This document shows, piece by piece, positions 33,495-42,957 of a stretch of DNA of 64,000 nt (positions are counted from its first letter, which is position 1; each line of letters opens with the position of its first letter). A model generated the notes under the pieces. It had not been told where the DNA came from. It worked only from the letters and a program-made list of their open reading frames with translations, and did not search any database. The translations under genes were made by a program, and so were the position numbers. Source of the stretch: Alphaproteobacteria bacterium (GTDB lineage Bacteria; Pseudomonadota; Alphaproteobacteria; Rhizobiales; Xanthobacteraceae); NCBI GenBank assembly GCA_005884685.1, contig VBAH01000017.1, positions 1-64,000 of the forward strand, given 5' to 3'.

Positions 33495-34658
33495 CTAACT
33501 CTTGGCTTGCGGCCCCGCCGCCGGAGGCGCAGCTTGCTCCTGCGGCGTGACTTTCTGGCCCGGCCGGGCCCGCATCAGGCCGTTGACGATCACGCGGTCG
33601 TCCGCAGCGATGCCCTCCTTGATGACGCGAAGCTCGCCGACGAGCTGCCCGAGGGTGACGTATTTCGTGCGCGCGACGTTCTCATTGTCGACCACGAGCA
33701 CGAACTTGCGCACCTGCTCGGAGCCGATCGCCGCATCCGGCAGCAGCAGCGCCTCGTAGGGCGGCGAGCCGGGTACGCGAACGCGGCCGAACATGCCGGG
33801 CGTGAACACGCCGTTCGCATTGGTCAACACGGCGCGGCCGCGGATCGTGCCGGACGTGCGCTCGATCACGTTGTCGACGAAATCCATCTTGCCTGCATGG
33901 TTGAAGTCCTGCTCGTCGATCAGTTTGACCGCGACATCGAGGCCGGGGCCGCGGCTCGAATCCTTGCCGGCATTGCCGAGCCGCTCGTAGCGCAGGAATG
34001 AGGCCTCATCGAAGGTGAACTCGAAGCGGATCGGATCGATCGACACGATGGTGGCGAGCAGCGTGGTATTGCCGCCGGTGCCGCCAGTCACCAGGTTCCC
34101 CTCGGACACGCGGCGATCGCCGATCCGTCCCGTCACCGGCGCCTTCAGCTCGGTGAACTGGATATCGAGCTCGGCCTGGCGCACCGCGGCCTCCTGCGCG
34201 GCAACCGAGGCCTCGGCGACGCGCTTGGCTTGCGTGCGCTGCTCGAAAGTCTGCTCGGTGATGGTGCGATCGCGCACGAGCTGCGAGGCACGCGCGAGAT
34301 CGCTTTCGGCAAACGCCAGATTGGCCCGCGCCTGTGCCAGCGTCGCGCGCGTCTGGGCGAGCGCGGTCTCGAACGGTCGGCGATCGATCGTGAACAGGAG
34401 GTCACCCTGCTTGACGATCTGGCCGTCCTTGAAGTGCACCTTGTCGAGATAGCCGGAGACACGCGCGCGAATTTCCACCGAATCGACCGCGATGAAGCGC
34501 CCGACATATTCGTCGTAGTCGGTGACGGTCTGCTTCACCGGCTTTGCGACCGTGACTACCGGCGGCGGCGCCGCCTGCTTCGGCGCGCCCTCCCCGCATC
34601 CCGCCAGAGCCGCCGCGACCGCTAGCAGAGCCGTCGCACGCGTCAGCACATTCGGCAT
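33495..34658 (-). CDS. RND efflux periplasmic adaptor lipoprotein
   Basis: The 387-residue protein starts with a lipoprotein signal (lipobox LAGC, Cys21). It then has the membrane-fusion-protein layout: barrel-sandwich halves (IRARVSGYLDKVHFKDGQIV near 70 and ELKAPVTGRIGDRRV near 160) around a coiled hairpin, and a C-terminal beta-barrel. It joins the RND permease to an outer-membrane channel. It is the first gene of the four-gene minus-strand operon and has its own 171-base promoter gap with the protease gene. The ATG at 34658 is chosen for the lipoprotein signal. Confidence 0.92.
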   Translation of the reverse strand: MPNVLTRATALLAVAAALAGCGEGAPKQAAPPPVVTVAKPVKQTVTDYDEYVGRFIAVDSVEIRARVSGYLDKVHFKDGQIVKQGDLLFTIDRRPFETALAQTRATLAQARANLAFAESDLARASQLVRDRTITEQTFEQRTQAKRVAEASVAAQEAAVRQAELDIQFTELKAPVTGRIGDRRVSEGNLVTGGTGGNTTLLATIVSIDPIRFEFTFDEASFLRYERLGNAGKDSSRGPGLDVAVKLIDEQDFNHAGKMDFVDNVIERTSGTIRGRAVLTNANGVFTPGMFGRVRVPGSPPYEALLLPDAAIGSEQVRKFVLVVDNENVARTKYVTLGQLVGELRVIKEGIAADDRVIVNGLMRARPGQKVTPQEQAAPPAAGPQAKS

Positions 34659-34829
34659 GAACTCACCGTCAAAGCCCAGCATTTGCCCAGCATACACGGC
34701 TGCGCGCCCCGGCGCGGGCAAGGATCACGCATTCGTGGCCCGTGCGCCTGCGCAGCACCGGTCTTTCGCCGCGGCGGCGGGAACCCCATATCTGCCAACG
34801 AATCGCAAGTCCACAACCCCGAAAAACCA

Positions 34830-35846
34830 ATGTTCGACAGCGTTGACTTCGTCCTCGACGAACACACTGAGCCACTGGCCCCGAGCCTTGCCGCCGCACC
34901 CCCCGACGAAGCGGTGCTGCTCGACGCCTACTCAAAGGCGATCACCGAGGTAGTCGACCGCGTCGGGCCGGCCGTGGTGCGGATCGACGTGTGGCATCGC
35001 GCCAATGCGGCGCGGGCCGGCTCGGGCTCGGGCGTCATCGTTGCGCCCGACGGACTGGTGCTGACCAACAGTCATGTGGTCGGTGGCGCCGCGCGCGTCG
35101 AGTTGATGACCACCGAGGGCCGCAGCCTGACGGCGCGCGTCGTCGGCGACGACCCGGATACCGATCTGGCGCTGGTGCGGGTCGACGCGCCGGTCACGTT
35201 ACCTGCCGCGGCACTCGGCGATTCCAAGCGGCTGCGGCGCGGCCAACTGGTTGTGGCGATCGGCAATCCGCTCGGCTTCGAATCGACCGTGACGGCAGGC
35301 GTCGTTTCTGCGCTCGGGCGATCGCTCCGCGCGCGGACCGGTCGACTGATCGACGACGTGATCCAGACCGATGCGGCGCTCAATCCCGGCAATTCCGGCG
35401 GACCGCTCGTCTCCTCGCGCGGCGAAGTGATCGGCGTGAACACCGCGATCATTCAGGGTGCGCAGGGCATCTGCTTTGCGGTCGCCGCCAACACGGCGAA
35501 CTTCGTGCTCGGCGAACTGGTGCGCCACGGCCGGGTGCGGCGCGCCTATATCGGGATTTCCGCGCAGCAGACCACGATCCCGCGCCGCATGCAGCTGGCC
35601 GCGGGTCTGACTCAAGGCTCGGCTGCGACGATATCCACCTCGGAGCCCGGCAGCCCGGCGAACCGGGCAGGCCTGCTCACCGGCGACATGATCGTGTCGC
35701 TCGACGGCGCGCCGATCACCGGCGCGGACGATCTGATCCGGCTGCTGACCGGGGAACGCATCGGCAAGCCGGTCGAGATCGGCGTGCTGCGGCTCGGCAA
35801 GCCACGCGCATTCAGTCTGGTACCGGAGGAACGGAAGCGCGCCTGA
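34830..35846 (+). CDS. S1C (HtrA/DegP-type) serine protease with PDZ domain, no signal peptide
   Basis: The 338-residue protein has the trypsin-like triad: His82 in TNSHVV, Asp112 in DPDTDLAL, Ser189 in GNSGGP. A single PDZ domain covers about 240-330 (SPANRAGLLTGDMIVSLDG). Normal HtrA proteins carry a signal peptide or anchor; here the N-terminal 40 residues are acidic and non-hydrophobic, so the enzyme may be cytoplasmic. An upstream in-frame extension has no signal either. The 3' end overlaps the convergent murJ by 35 bases. Confidence 0.88.
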   Translation: MFDSVDFVLDEHTEPLAPSLAAAPPDEAVLLDAYSKAITEVVDRVGPAVVRIDVWHRANAARAGSGSGVIVAPDGLVLTNSHVVGGAARVELMTTEGRSLTARVVGDDPDTDLALVRVDAPVTLPAAALGDSKRLRRGQLVVAIGNPLGFESTVTAGVVSALGRSLRARTGRLIDDVIQTDAALNPGNSGGPLVSSRGEVIGVNTAIIQGAQGICFAVAANTANFVLGELVRHGRVRRAYIGISAQQTTIPRRMQLAAGLTQGSAATISTSEPGSPANRAGLLTGDMIVSLDGAPITGADDLIRLLTGERIGKPVEIGVLRLGKPRAFSLVPEERKRA

Positions 35847-37413
35847 CCTCTTTGGGCGTGCGCCAGAACGAGGCGAGCCACGCCTTGCCGAACAGGCCGA
35901 GGATCGCGCCGCCATAGACGAGCGCGCCGATGAACCCGAGCAGCATCAGCGCAGTTACATTGTGCGCGGGCAGCCCGGCGGCGAGCGCCAGCACCGGCCA
36001 CTGCGCGATCCAGAGCGCGGCGGTGAGCGCGATGCCCGCAACGACCAGCTTGAGAACTGCGTGCTTGAACGCCGCGTCGAAGCTCATGAACCCGGCGCGC
36101 AGCCCGAACCACAGGATCAGGCCGAAATTGATCCACGCGCCGATCGAGGTCGCGAGCGCAAGGCCTACCTGGGCGAGCGCGGTGAAATAGAGAAACGCGA
36201 CCTTGAACGCGATGTTCACCGCGACCGCCGTGAGCGCCGCCTTTACGGTGGTCGCCGTGTCGCCCCGTGCGAGGAACGTCGCGACCGCGCTGCGCATCAG
36301 CACGAACGGGACCAGCCCGATGGTATAGGCGGCAAGCGTCATCGCGGCGGCGCTCGCGTCCACCGCGGTAAATTTTCCGCGCATGAACAGCGCGCGCATG
36401 ATGAGATCGGGCACCACCAGAAAGGCCGCCACGCACGGGATCGCGAGCAACAGCGTAAACTCGATCGCGCGCTCCTGCGCGACGCGCGCGCCGTCCTCGT
36501 CACCTGCGGCGATGCGGCGCGCCATCTCGGGCAGCAGGACGGTGCCGACCGCGATGCCGATCACCCCGCCCGGAAGCTGATAGAGCCGGTCGGCGTAGTA
36601 GAGAGCCGAGAGCGCGCCGGCCGCGAGGAAGCTCGCAATGATCGTGTCGGCGAACAGCGCGAGCTGCACGCCCGCAGAACCGACCGTTGCCGGCCCGAGC
36701 GCCTTGAAGAAACGCCTGACGTCGTCGTCGATGATCGGCTGGCGCAGCGCGGTCATCACGTCGGCGCGCAACGCCGCGCCGCCGACGAGCGCGACTTCGA
36801 ACAGCCCGGCAAGCAGCACGCCCCACGCCGCCGCATGGCCGGGCGTGGGGAAGAATGCCGCGGTGGCGAGCGTAGCGATCATGGTCAGGTTGAGCAGGAT
36901 CGGCGCCGCGGCGGCCGCCGCGAAGCGCTCGACCGAATTGAGGATGCCCGACAACAGCGTCACCAGCGCCATCAGCAGCAAGTAGGGAAACGTGATGCGC
37001 GTGAGCGTCACCGCGAGATCGAAGCGCACCGGATCGCTGCGGAAGCCGGGCGCAAGCAATGCGATCACCGCCGGGGTGAAGATCAGTGCAAGCAGCAGCA
37101 GCACGATCTGGCTTGCCAGCAGCAGCGTGAAGATGCGATCGCCGAACAGCTTTGCGGCGTCCGGACCGCCAGCCACGCGGATGCGCGCATAGGCCGGTAC
37201 GAACGCAGCGGCGAACGCACCCTCGGCGAAGATGGCGCGGAAATGATTCGGCAGGCGGAATGCGACGAGGAATGCATCCGCAATCGGCCCGGCGCCGAGC
37301 ACCGCCGCCATCACGATGTCGCGCATGAAGCCGGTGACCCGCGAGACGAGCGTCAGGCCGCCGACAGTGAGGATCCGGTTGATCAATGGTCTGCCCTGCC
37401 TCCCGGGCAGCAT
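35812..37413 (-). CDS. murJ: Lipid II flippase MurJ
   Basis: The 533-residue membrane protein has about 14 hydrophobic helices and the MVF-family N-terminus (LTLVSRVTGFMRDIVMAAVLG) plus FAEGAFAAAFVPAYAR near 65-80. MurJ flips the lipid-linked peptidoglycan precursor across the inner membrane and is normally essential. An alternative is a related O-antigen or polysaccharide flippase, since it sits at the end of a polysaccharide operon; the sequence favours MurJ. It starts ten bases after the aminotransferase gene. The last 35 bases overlap the protease gene on the other strand. Confidence 0.9.
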   Translation of the reverse strand: MLPGRQGRPLINRILTVGGLTLVSRVTGFMRDIVMAAVLGAGPIADAFLVAFRLPNHFRAIFAEGAFAAAFVPAYARIRVAGGPDAAKLFGDRIFTLLLASQIVLLLLALIFTPAVIALLAPGFRSDPVRFDLAVTLTRITFPYLLLMALVTLLSGILNSVERFAAAAAAPILLNLTMIATLATAAFFPTPGHAAAWGVLLAGLFEVALVGGAALRADVMTALRQPIIDDDVRRFFKALGPATVGSAGVQLALFADTIIASFLAAGALSALYYADRLYQLPGGVIGIAVGTVLLPEMARRIAAGDEDGARVAQERAIEFTLLLAIPCVAAFLVVPDLIMRALFMRGKFTAVDASAAAMTLAAYTIGLVPFVLMRSAVATFLARGDTATTVKAALTAVAVNIAFKVAFLYFTALAQVGLALATSIGAWINFGLILWFGLRAGFMSFDAAFKHAVLKLVVAGIALTAALWIAQWPVLALAAGLPAHNVTALMLLGFIGALVYGGAILGLFGKAWLASFWRTPKEVRRASVPPVPD

Positions 37414-37423
37414 AGCCTGAGTC

Positions 37424-38572
37424 TCAGTGGCGAAGCGCCTCGCGCACCGCCCCGATGATGCGATCCTGCGACGGCTCGTCGAGATAGGCATGCATCGGCA
37501 GGCTTATCACCTCGCCGGCAAGCCGCTCAGTCACCGCGAGACCACCCTCCGCCACCGGGCGGTCGCGGTAGGCGCCCTGCCGGTGCGAGGGCACCGGGTA
37601 GTACTGCGCGGTCGGAATCCCATCCGCCTTGAGCGCGTCGGCAAGCGCATCGCGCCGCCCGCCGGAGACGCGGATCGTGTACTGCGCCCAAACGCAGGTG
37701 TGCTCGTTTGACAGATGGGGCACGCGCACGACATCCGCCAATGCCGCATTGTAGCGCCGCGCGATGCGCTCGCGGGCGACGATTTCTTCGGGGAAGATTT
37801 TCAGCTTCTCGATCAGCACCGCGGCCTGGATCGTATCGAGCCGCCCGGTCATGCCGACGCGCACGTTGTCGTAGCGGTCGGTACCCTGCCCGTGATTACG
37901 CAGGCTGCGAATGAGATCCGCCAACTCATCGTCATCTGTGAACACCGCGCCGCCGTCGCCGTAGCAGCCAAGCGGCTTTGCCGGGAAAAAGCTGGTCGTG
38001 GTCAGCGGCGCGAGCGTGCCGACCTTCCGGCCCCTGGCGTCCGCACCGAAGGCCTGGGCAGCATCGTCGATCACGTAGAGGCCGAGCGCCTCCGCGACCG
38101 GATCGATCGCCTCGTAATCGGCCGGCAGGCCGAACAGGTCGACGGTCATCAGCGCCTTGGGCTTGAGGCCCGCGCGCTTCGCCGCAGCGACCGCGCGCTC
38201 GATGCCGCCCGGATCAATGTTGAAGGTATTCTCGTCCACCTCGCAGAATACCGGCGTCGCGCCGGCCAGGGCGACGGCCTCGGGTGACGCCGCATAGGTG
38301 AAGGACGGGCAGATCACCGCATCGCCGGGTCCGATGCGCTTCGCCATTAGCACCAGCACCAGCGCGTCGGTGCCGCTGGCAACGCCGATCGAATGCTTCG
38401 CGCCGCAGAATTCGGACAGTGCGCGCTCAAGCTCGCCTACCTCGGGGCCATTGATGAACTGGCAATGGTCCATCACGTTCCGCACGGCCTCGTCGATGCG
38501 CGAGCCGAGGCGGCGGCGCTGCGCCACCACGTCGATGAACGGGATCGAATCGATGCGCGCGTGCCGGTTCAT
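37424..38572 (-). CDS. DegT/DnrJ/EryC1/StrS aminotransferase, WbpE-like
   Basis: The 382-residue PLP enzyme has VASGTDALVLVL near 64, DDAAQAFGA at 169-177 and the Schiff-base Lys199 in FFPAKPLG. The family makes amino sugars by transamination of nucleotide keto-sugars. Together with the adjacent Gfo/Idh dehydrogenase it matches the WbpB/WbpE pair that forms UDP-2,3-diamino uronic acid precursors. An N-acetyltransferase (WbpD) is not beside them, so the pathway here is incomplete in this window. It lies 20 bases after the dehydrogenase gene and 10 before murJ. Confidence 0.88.
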   Translation of the reverse strand: MNRHARIDSIPFIDVVAQRRRLGSRIDEAVRNVMDHCQFINGPEVGELERALSEFCGAKHSIGVASGTDALVLVLMAKRIGPGDAVICPSFTYAASPEAVALAGATPVFCEVDENTFNIDPGGIERAVAAAKRAGLKPKALMTVDLFGLPADYEAIDPVAEALGLYVIDDAAQAFGADARGRKVGTLAPLTTTSFFPAKPLGCYGDGGAVFTDDDELADLIRSLRNHGQGTDRYDNVRVGMTGRLDTIQAAVLIEKLKIFPEEIVARERIARRYNAALADVVRVPHLSNEHTCVWAQYTIRVSGGRRDALADALKADGIPTAQYYPVPSHRQGAYRDRPVAEGGLAVTERLAGEVISLPMHAYLDEPSQDRIIGAVREALRH

Positions 38573-38592
38573 TGCCGATCCAGAAGCAGCTT

Positions 38593-39573
38593 TCAGCCGA
38601 CGACGCGGCGCGGCGTGCGCTGCGCGGGCATCACGTCGCCTTGCAGGCAGCGCATGGCGACTTCGAGGCTCGCCACGCCCTCGGCCCCGGTGACGGCAGG
38701 CGGCTCACCCTCGCGGATCGCCTTGACGAATGCGAGCAGCTCGGAGCGCAACGGCTCCGCGTGCCCGGCGGACAGATGCCGCATCGAATAGCTGCCGTCG
38801 GCCTGGAAACCGAAGCATTCGGTGACCTGCCGCGTCAGGAGATCGCCGATCAGGTACTTCTTGCGCGTCGCGATGTGCACCGTGCGCGTCTTGAACGGTG
38901 TGAGCCAGTTCGTGTTGATCTGCGCCAGCACGCCGGACGCAGTACGGAACTGCAGCAGCGCGATGTCCTCGCGCTCGGCCACCGCGCTCTTGATTTGCGG
39001 CTGCACCTCCGTGATTTCGGAGTCGGTAAACCAGCGGATCAGGTCGATGTCGTGCACCGCGAGATCGATCACCACCCCGACGTTCGACATGCGCGGCGGG
39101 AATGGGCCGACGCGCGTGATCGCGATCGACAGGATATCTTCGCCCTTGATCGCATCCTTGATCGCCTGCACGGCGGGATTGAAGCGCTCCACGTGACCGA
39201 CCATCAGCGTCACGCCGGCGCGCTCCGCTGCGGCGACAATCGCGCGGCCCTCCTCGACATTGGAGGCGATCGGCTTCTCAACCAGAACGTGCACGCCGCG
39301 CCTGATGCAGATGAGCGCGATGTCGTGATGCAGGTGGGTGGGCGCAGCGATGACCGCCGCATCGATGCCGAGTTCGAGCAATGCGTTCACATCGTCGCAG
39401 ACCGCACAGCCGACGATCTGCGCGAGCAGCGCGCGGTGCGACGCGCCGGGATCGGCGATGCCGACGACTTGCACGCCCGAGAGGTCGGCGAGCACACGGG
39501 CATGATTGCTGCCCATGATTCCAACGCCGATGACGCCGAGCCGAACCGGCGCGTCCTTCGCCGCAACACCCAT
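38593..39573 (-). CDS. Gfo/Idh/MocA sugar-nucleotide dehydrogenase, WbpB/WlbA-like
   Basis: The 326-residue protein has the NAD-binding GVIGVGIMGSNHARV (13-27), the catalytic Lys100 in VEKP, and the active-site pattern VIDLAVHDIDLIRWF near 168-182. WlbA/WbpB-type enzymes oxidise C3 of a UDP-sugar so that the WbpE-type aminotransferase can act; the pairing with the adjacent gene supports this. The gene is in the minus-strand run GT4, dehydrogenase, aminotransferase, murJ. A simpler inositol-like dehydrogenase is the alternative. Confidence 0.85.
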   Translation of the reverse strand: MGVAAKDAPVRLGVIGVGIMGSNHARVLADLSGVQVVGIADPGASHRALLAQIVGCAVCDDVNALLELGIDAAVIAAPTHLHHDIALICIRRGVHVLVEKPIASNVEEGRAIVAAAERAGVTLMVGHVERFNPAVQAIKDAIKGEDILSIAITRVGPFPPRMSNVGVVIDLAVHDIDLIRWFTDSEITEVQPQIKSAVAEREDIALLQFRTASGVLAQINTNWLTPFKTRTVHIATRKKYLIGDLLTRQVTECFGFQADGSYSMRHLSAGHAEPLRSELLAFVKAIREGEPPAVTGAEGVASLEVAMRCLQGDVMPAQRTPRRVVG

Positions 39574-39679
39574 TTATCCGTGCATCCCCAATGCCGTCCC
39601 CGCCAAGGCTCTACCACGCTGCCTCGCGGCTGGCGACCTGCAGCCGCACCTAGCGCCGAACACGTTTTGAATCAACAAA

Positions 39680-40798
39680 TTACAGGCCAAACGCGGCGTA
39701 GACGGAACCGACCCTGCGGCACACGTCGGCTTCGGTGAAGCGCTCCATGAAGCGCGCATGGGCGGCGCCGCCCAGTCGCATACGGAGGCCCGGGTCGGCG
39801 GCGAGTTCGGCCAGGGCGCGCGCCGCGGCTTCCACGTCGCGCAATGGAACCAGAATACCCTCCTGCCGGTCGCGCACCAGATCGCGGCAGCCCGGCGCAT
39901 CGGTCGTCACGATCGGCCGGCCGCACGCGGCCGCCTCGATCAGGCTGCGCGGCACGCCCTCGCGATACCACGTAAGCAGCATCGCGACGTGATGCGTACG
40001 CCAGACTTCCGCTGCATCGGCGGTGCGGCCATGCCAGCGGATGCCCGGCTCGCTCGACCATCGGCGCAAGTCGGCTTCGCTGCACGCGCGGCGGTTCGAC
40101 GGATCGGGCGCACCATAAAGATCGAGCTCGACCGGTGCACCGAGCTCGCGCGCGCGCCGCACCGCAGCGACAGCGTCCGCAATGCCCTTCGCCTCGATCA
40201 TGCGCGCGACCACGGCGACCTTTACGGGCGGTGCAACGGGCTCGGGTGAAGGCGGGTATTGCGGCGGATCGACGCCGGCGCCCGGCACGATCGTGACCGC
40301 GGACGAATTCTCCAACCCGAACTCGCGCGGATCGTCGGTGTTCTCGAACAAATACCGGGTCTGCGGCCCGCGCAGCCATCGACCAATGATCACACGAAGC
40401 GCGGTGCGCGCGGAAAGATTGATGGCGCTATCCTCGCTCCACGCCAGGCCCAGGCCCGTCGGCGCCAACACCAGCCGCTTTGCGCCGCCGAACCTTGCGG
40501 CGAGGCCGCCGAGCGCAACCATGCGCAGCGCGATGCAATGCACGATGTCCGGCCGCTCGGCGCGCACAATCGACACAATGCGGAGAAAACCGCGCAACGC
40601 TTCGAAGACGCCGAGGCTCCGGCGCTCGCCTTCCAGCGGCACGACCCGGAAACCCTCGGCTTCGATGTGCGCAGCGTGCTCGCGCACGCGGGTCGCAACC
40701 ACGACCTCGTAGCCAGCCGCGCGTGCGGTGCGGGCCATCGGGAGGAAATGGGAGACGAAAAACCAGTCCTCGGTAACCAGATAAAGAAGTTTGGGCAT
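39680..40798 (-). CDS. Glycosyltransferase family 4
   Basis: The 372-residue enzyme begins MPKLLYLVTEDWFFVSHFLP, typical of GT4 enzymes that act on lipid-linked sugars. A second Rossmann domain holds VAVVARMIEAKGI near 200 and EGVPRSLIEAAACGRPIVTT near 290, with the EX7E-like donor site. It should add a sugar to the O-antigen or a related glycan at the cytoplasmic face. The ATG at 40798 is used because the seven upstream residues are not conserved-looking. It is the first gene of the run leading to murJ, 106 bases before the dehydrogenase gene. Confidence 0.88.
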   Translation of the reverse strand: MPKLLYLVTEDWFFVSHFLPMARTARAAGYEVVVATRVREHAAHIEAEGFRVVPLEGERRSLGVFEALRGFLRIVSIVRAERPDIVHCIALRMVALGGLAARFGGAKRLVLAPTGLGLAWSEDSAINLSARTALRVIIGRWLRGPQTRYLFENTDDPREFGLENSSAVTIVPGAGVDPPQYPPSPEPVAPPVKVAVVARMIEAKGIADAVAAVRRARELGAPVELDLYGAPDPSNRRACSEADLRRWSSEPGIRWHGRTADAAEVWRTHHVAMLLTWYREGVPRSLIEAAACGRPIVTTDAPGCRDLVRDRQEGILVPLRDVEAAARALAELAADPGLRMRLGGAAHARFMERFTEADVCRRVGSVYAAFGL

Positions 40799-40960
40799 TC
40801 GCGCTCGGCGGATCGACAACGGCCCGCTTTAGCTTAAAATTCGGACGCTGGCGACAGCGCGCTATCCGCAAAATTGGACGCCGGTTTTGCGTTCGATCGC
40901 GCGCTAACTTGACGAGTGCACATCAACTGATCGACGAAGCGGTTTCCACTTCGCCGGATC

Positions 40961-42004
40961 ATGCGCGAGGGGATTTTGGGGGACGCCGCGGCAATTCCCT
41001 GGGGCGCGTTCGGCGTCGTGCTCGTCGTCGCCGCGGCGCTGAGCGCCGCATTCATTCTCATGCTGCGCCCGCTGCTTGCGCGCTATGCGCTGGCGCGCCC
41101 GAACGCGCGCTCCTCGCACAAGCTGCCGACCCCCCAAGGTGGCGGCATCGCCGCGGTCGCGGCGATGCTCGCGAGCCTTTGGCTCGGCGTCTCACTGTCA
41201 CCCGGTGTTGCCGGGGACAAGACGCAGCTGCTGGCGCTCACTCTCTCGGCTGTCACGCTGGCGCTGCTGGGAGCGGTTGACGACATTCGCGGGCTTGGAC
41301 CGGCGCCGCGGCTACTGATGCAGCTTGTCGCCGTCGGCATCGTGATCGCAGCGCTGCCAGCCGATTTCAAGATCGTGCCGCAGCTTCCCGCGATGCTCGA
41401 ACGTGCGCTGCTGCTGCTCGGCGGCGTGTGGTTCGTGAACCTCGTGAATTTCATGGACGGCATCGACTGGATGACGGTCGCTGAGGTCGTGCCGGTCAGC
41501 GCCGGTGCAGTGCTGTTGGGGGCGATCGGCGCCGAGCCAACCGACGGCGCGCTGGGCGCGCTCGCCCTGCTCGGCGCGATGATCGGTTTCGCGCCGTTCA
41601 ATCGGCCGGTCGCCAAGCTGTTTCTCGGCGACGTCGGTAGCCTCCCGATCGGCCTGATACTCGGCTGGATCCTGCTGCTGCTGGCCGGCCGCGGCCACCT
41701 CGTCGCGGCGCTGCTGCTGCCGCTTTACTATCTCGCCGACGCCACCGTGACGCTGGGGCGCCGTCTGATGCGGCGCGAGGCGGTATGGCAGGCGCACCGC
41801 ACCCATTTCTATCAACTGGCGACGGACCGCGGCTTTTCCGTGCTGGGCATCGTCGTGCGCGTGTTCGTGCTCAACGTGGCGCTCGCCGTCCTGGCGCTGG
41901 TCAGCGCGATCGAACCCGATCCGCGGGTCGACATTGCCGCGCTTGCGCTCGGCAGCGCGCTGGTCGCATGGCTGCTGCTCACGTTTGCCCGAGGCAAGCG
42001 GTGA
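40961..42004 (+). CDS. Undecaprenyl-phosphate sugar-1-P transferase (WecA/WbpL type)
   Basis: The 347-residue polytopic protein (about ten helices) has GAVDDIRGL, WFVNLVNFMDGIDWM and KLFLGDVGSLPIGLI, the conserved cytosolic loops of the MraY/WecA/WbpL family with their Mg-binding aspartates. A basic His loop (AVWQAHRTHFYQL) follows. It would start O-antigen synthesis by moving a HexNAc-1-P to undecaprenyl phosphate. The next gene overlaps by GTGA and makes a matching epimerase, as in wbpL-wbpV arrangements. The promoter is likely in the 162-base divergent gap with the GT4 gene. Confidence 0.92.
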   Translation: MREGILGDAAAIPWGAFGVVLVVAAALSAAFILMLRPLLARYALARPNARSSHKLPTPQGGGIAAVAAMLASLWLGVSLSPGVAGDKTQLLALTLSAVTLALLGAVDDIRGLGPAPRLLMQLVAVGIVIAALPADFKIVPQLPAMLERALLLLGGVWFVNLVNFMDGIDWMTVAEVVPVSAGAVLLGAIGAEPTDGALGALALLGAMIGFAPFNRPVAKLFLGDVGSLPIGLILGWILLLLAGRGHLVAALLLPLYYLADATVTLGRRLMRREAVWQAHRTHFYQLATDRGFSVLGIVVRVFVLNVALAVLALVSAIEPDPRVDIAALALGSALVAWLLLTFARGKR

Positions 42005-42957
42005 AAGTGCTGGTGACCGGCGCGTCCGGTTTCATCGGCCGGCCGCTGACCGCAGCGCTTGCCGAAGCTGGCTACCAGGTGCGCGCGGCGGTGCGCGACC
42101 CGCGTACCCAAGGTTTGCCGCCCGGTGTAGAGGTCGCAAGGCAGCCCGATCTCGGCAGCCCGGTGTCCTGGCCCCCGCTGGCGGCCGGGATGGATGCCGT
42201 CGTGCATCTCGCCGGCATCGCGCATGTCGGGTCGGAAATCCCTGAGGCGAGCTACGAGCGCGCGAACCATCTGGCGACCGCGGAGCTTGCCTGCGCGGCT
42301 GCCGCGGCGCGTGTGCGCCGCTTCGTGTTCATCTCCTCGATCCGCGCGCAAACCGGCCCGGCCGCGAACGCGCCGCTGAGCGAAACGGACGAGCCGCGCC
42401 CGACCGATGCCTATGGCCGTTCCAAGCTCGCCGCCGAAGCGGCTGTGCGCGCAGCCGGTGCGCCGTACACGATCCTGCGCCCGACGCTGGTCTACGGCCG
42501 GGGCGTGAAAGGCAATGTCGCGAGCCTGCTGCGGCTTGCCGCCCTGCCTCTCCCGCTCCCGTTCGGCGCGCTGTCGAACCGGCGCTCGCTGCTCGCGCTC
42601 GACAACCTGATCGCTGCCGTCCGCTTTGCGCTCGAAGACGCACGCGCCGCGAATGAGACATTCATCGTGGCCGATCCGAAGGCGATCAGCGTGGCGGAGT
42701 TCGTCTCGATCCTGCGAGCCGCGATGGGACGGAAGCCTTGGCTCGTTCCAGTGCCAACCGGCCTGCTCTCCGCCATGCTGAAAGTTGTCAGACGACGCGC
42801 GATGATCGAACGGCTCACCGGCGCGCTCATCGCCGAGCCGCGCAAGCTCATGAATGCCGGCTGGCAGCCGGTCATCGACATCGAAACCGCGATCACCCGG
42901 ATGGTTCAGGCCGCCTCGCCGCGAAAGTCCGGCACCGCGTCGCGCAGCACGCCGTAG
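42001..42957 (+). CDS. NAD-dependent epimerase/reductase, WbpV-like
   Basis: The 318-residue extended-SDR protein starts with GTG at 42001 (overlapping the preceding stop) and KVLVTGASGFIGRPL. It has the SDR active site SSIRAQTG then YGRSK with the catalytic Tyr and Lys near 137-141. It most likely reduces the 4-keto group of UDP-2-acetamido-2,6-dideoxy-hexulose to give QuiNAc or FucNAc for the adjacent WbpL-type transferase. The last 50 bases overlap the convergent WbpM-like gene, and the C-terminal tail (SPRKSGTASRSTP) comes from that overlap. Confidence 0.87.
   Translation: MKVLVTGASGFIGRPLTAALAEAGYQVRAAVRDPRTQGLPPGVEVARQPDLGSPVSWPPLAAGMDAVVHLAGIAHVGSEIPEASYERANHLATAELACAAAAARVRRFVFISSIRAQTGPAANAPLSETDEPRPTDAYGRSKLAAEAAVRAAGAPYTILRPTLVYGRGVKGNVASLLRLAALPLPLPFGALSNRRSLLALDNLIAAVRFALEDARAANETFIVADPKAISVAEFVSILRAAMGRKPWLVPVPTGLLSAMLKVVRRRAMIERLTGALIAEPRKLMNAGWQPVIDIETAITRMVQAASPRKSGTASRSTP

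Noticed and set aside
35812-37413. MurJ call replaced by an O-antigen flippase (Wzx)
   Set aside because: The MVF-family N-terminal and FAEGAFAAAFVPAYAR patterns fit MurJ better; the operon context alone is not enough.
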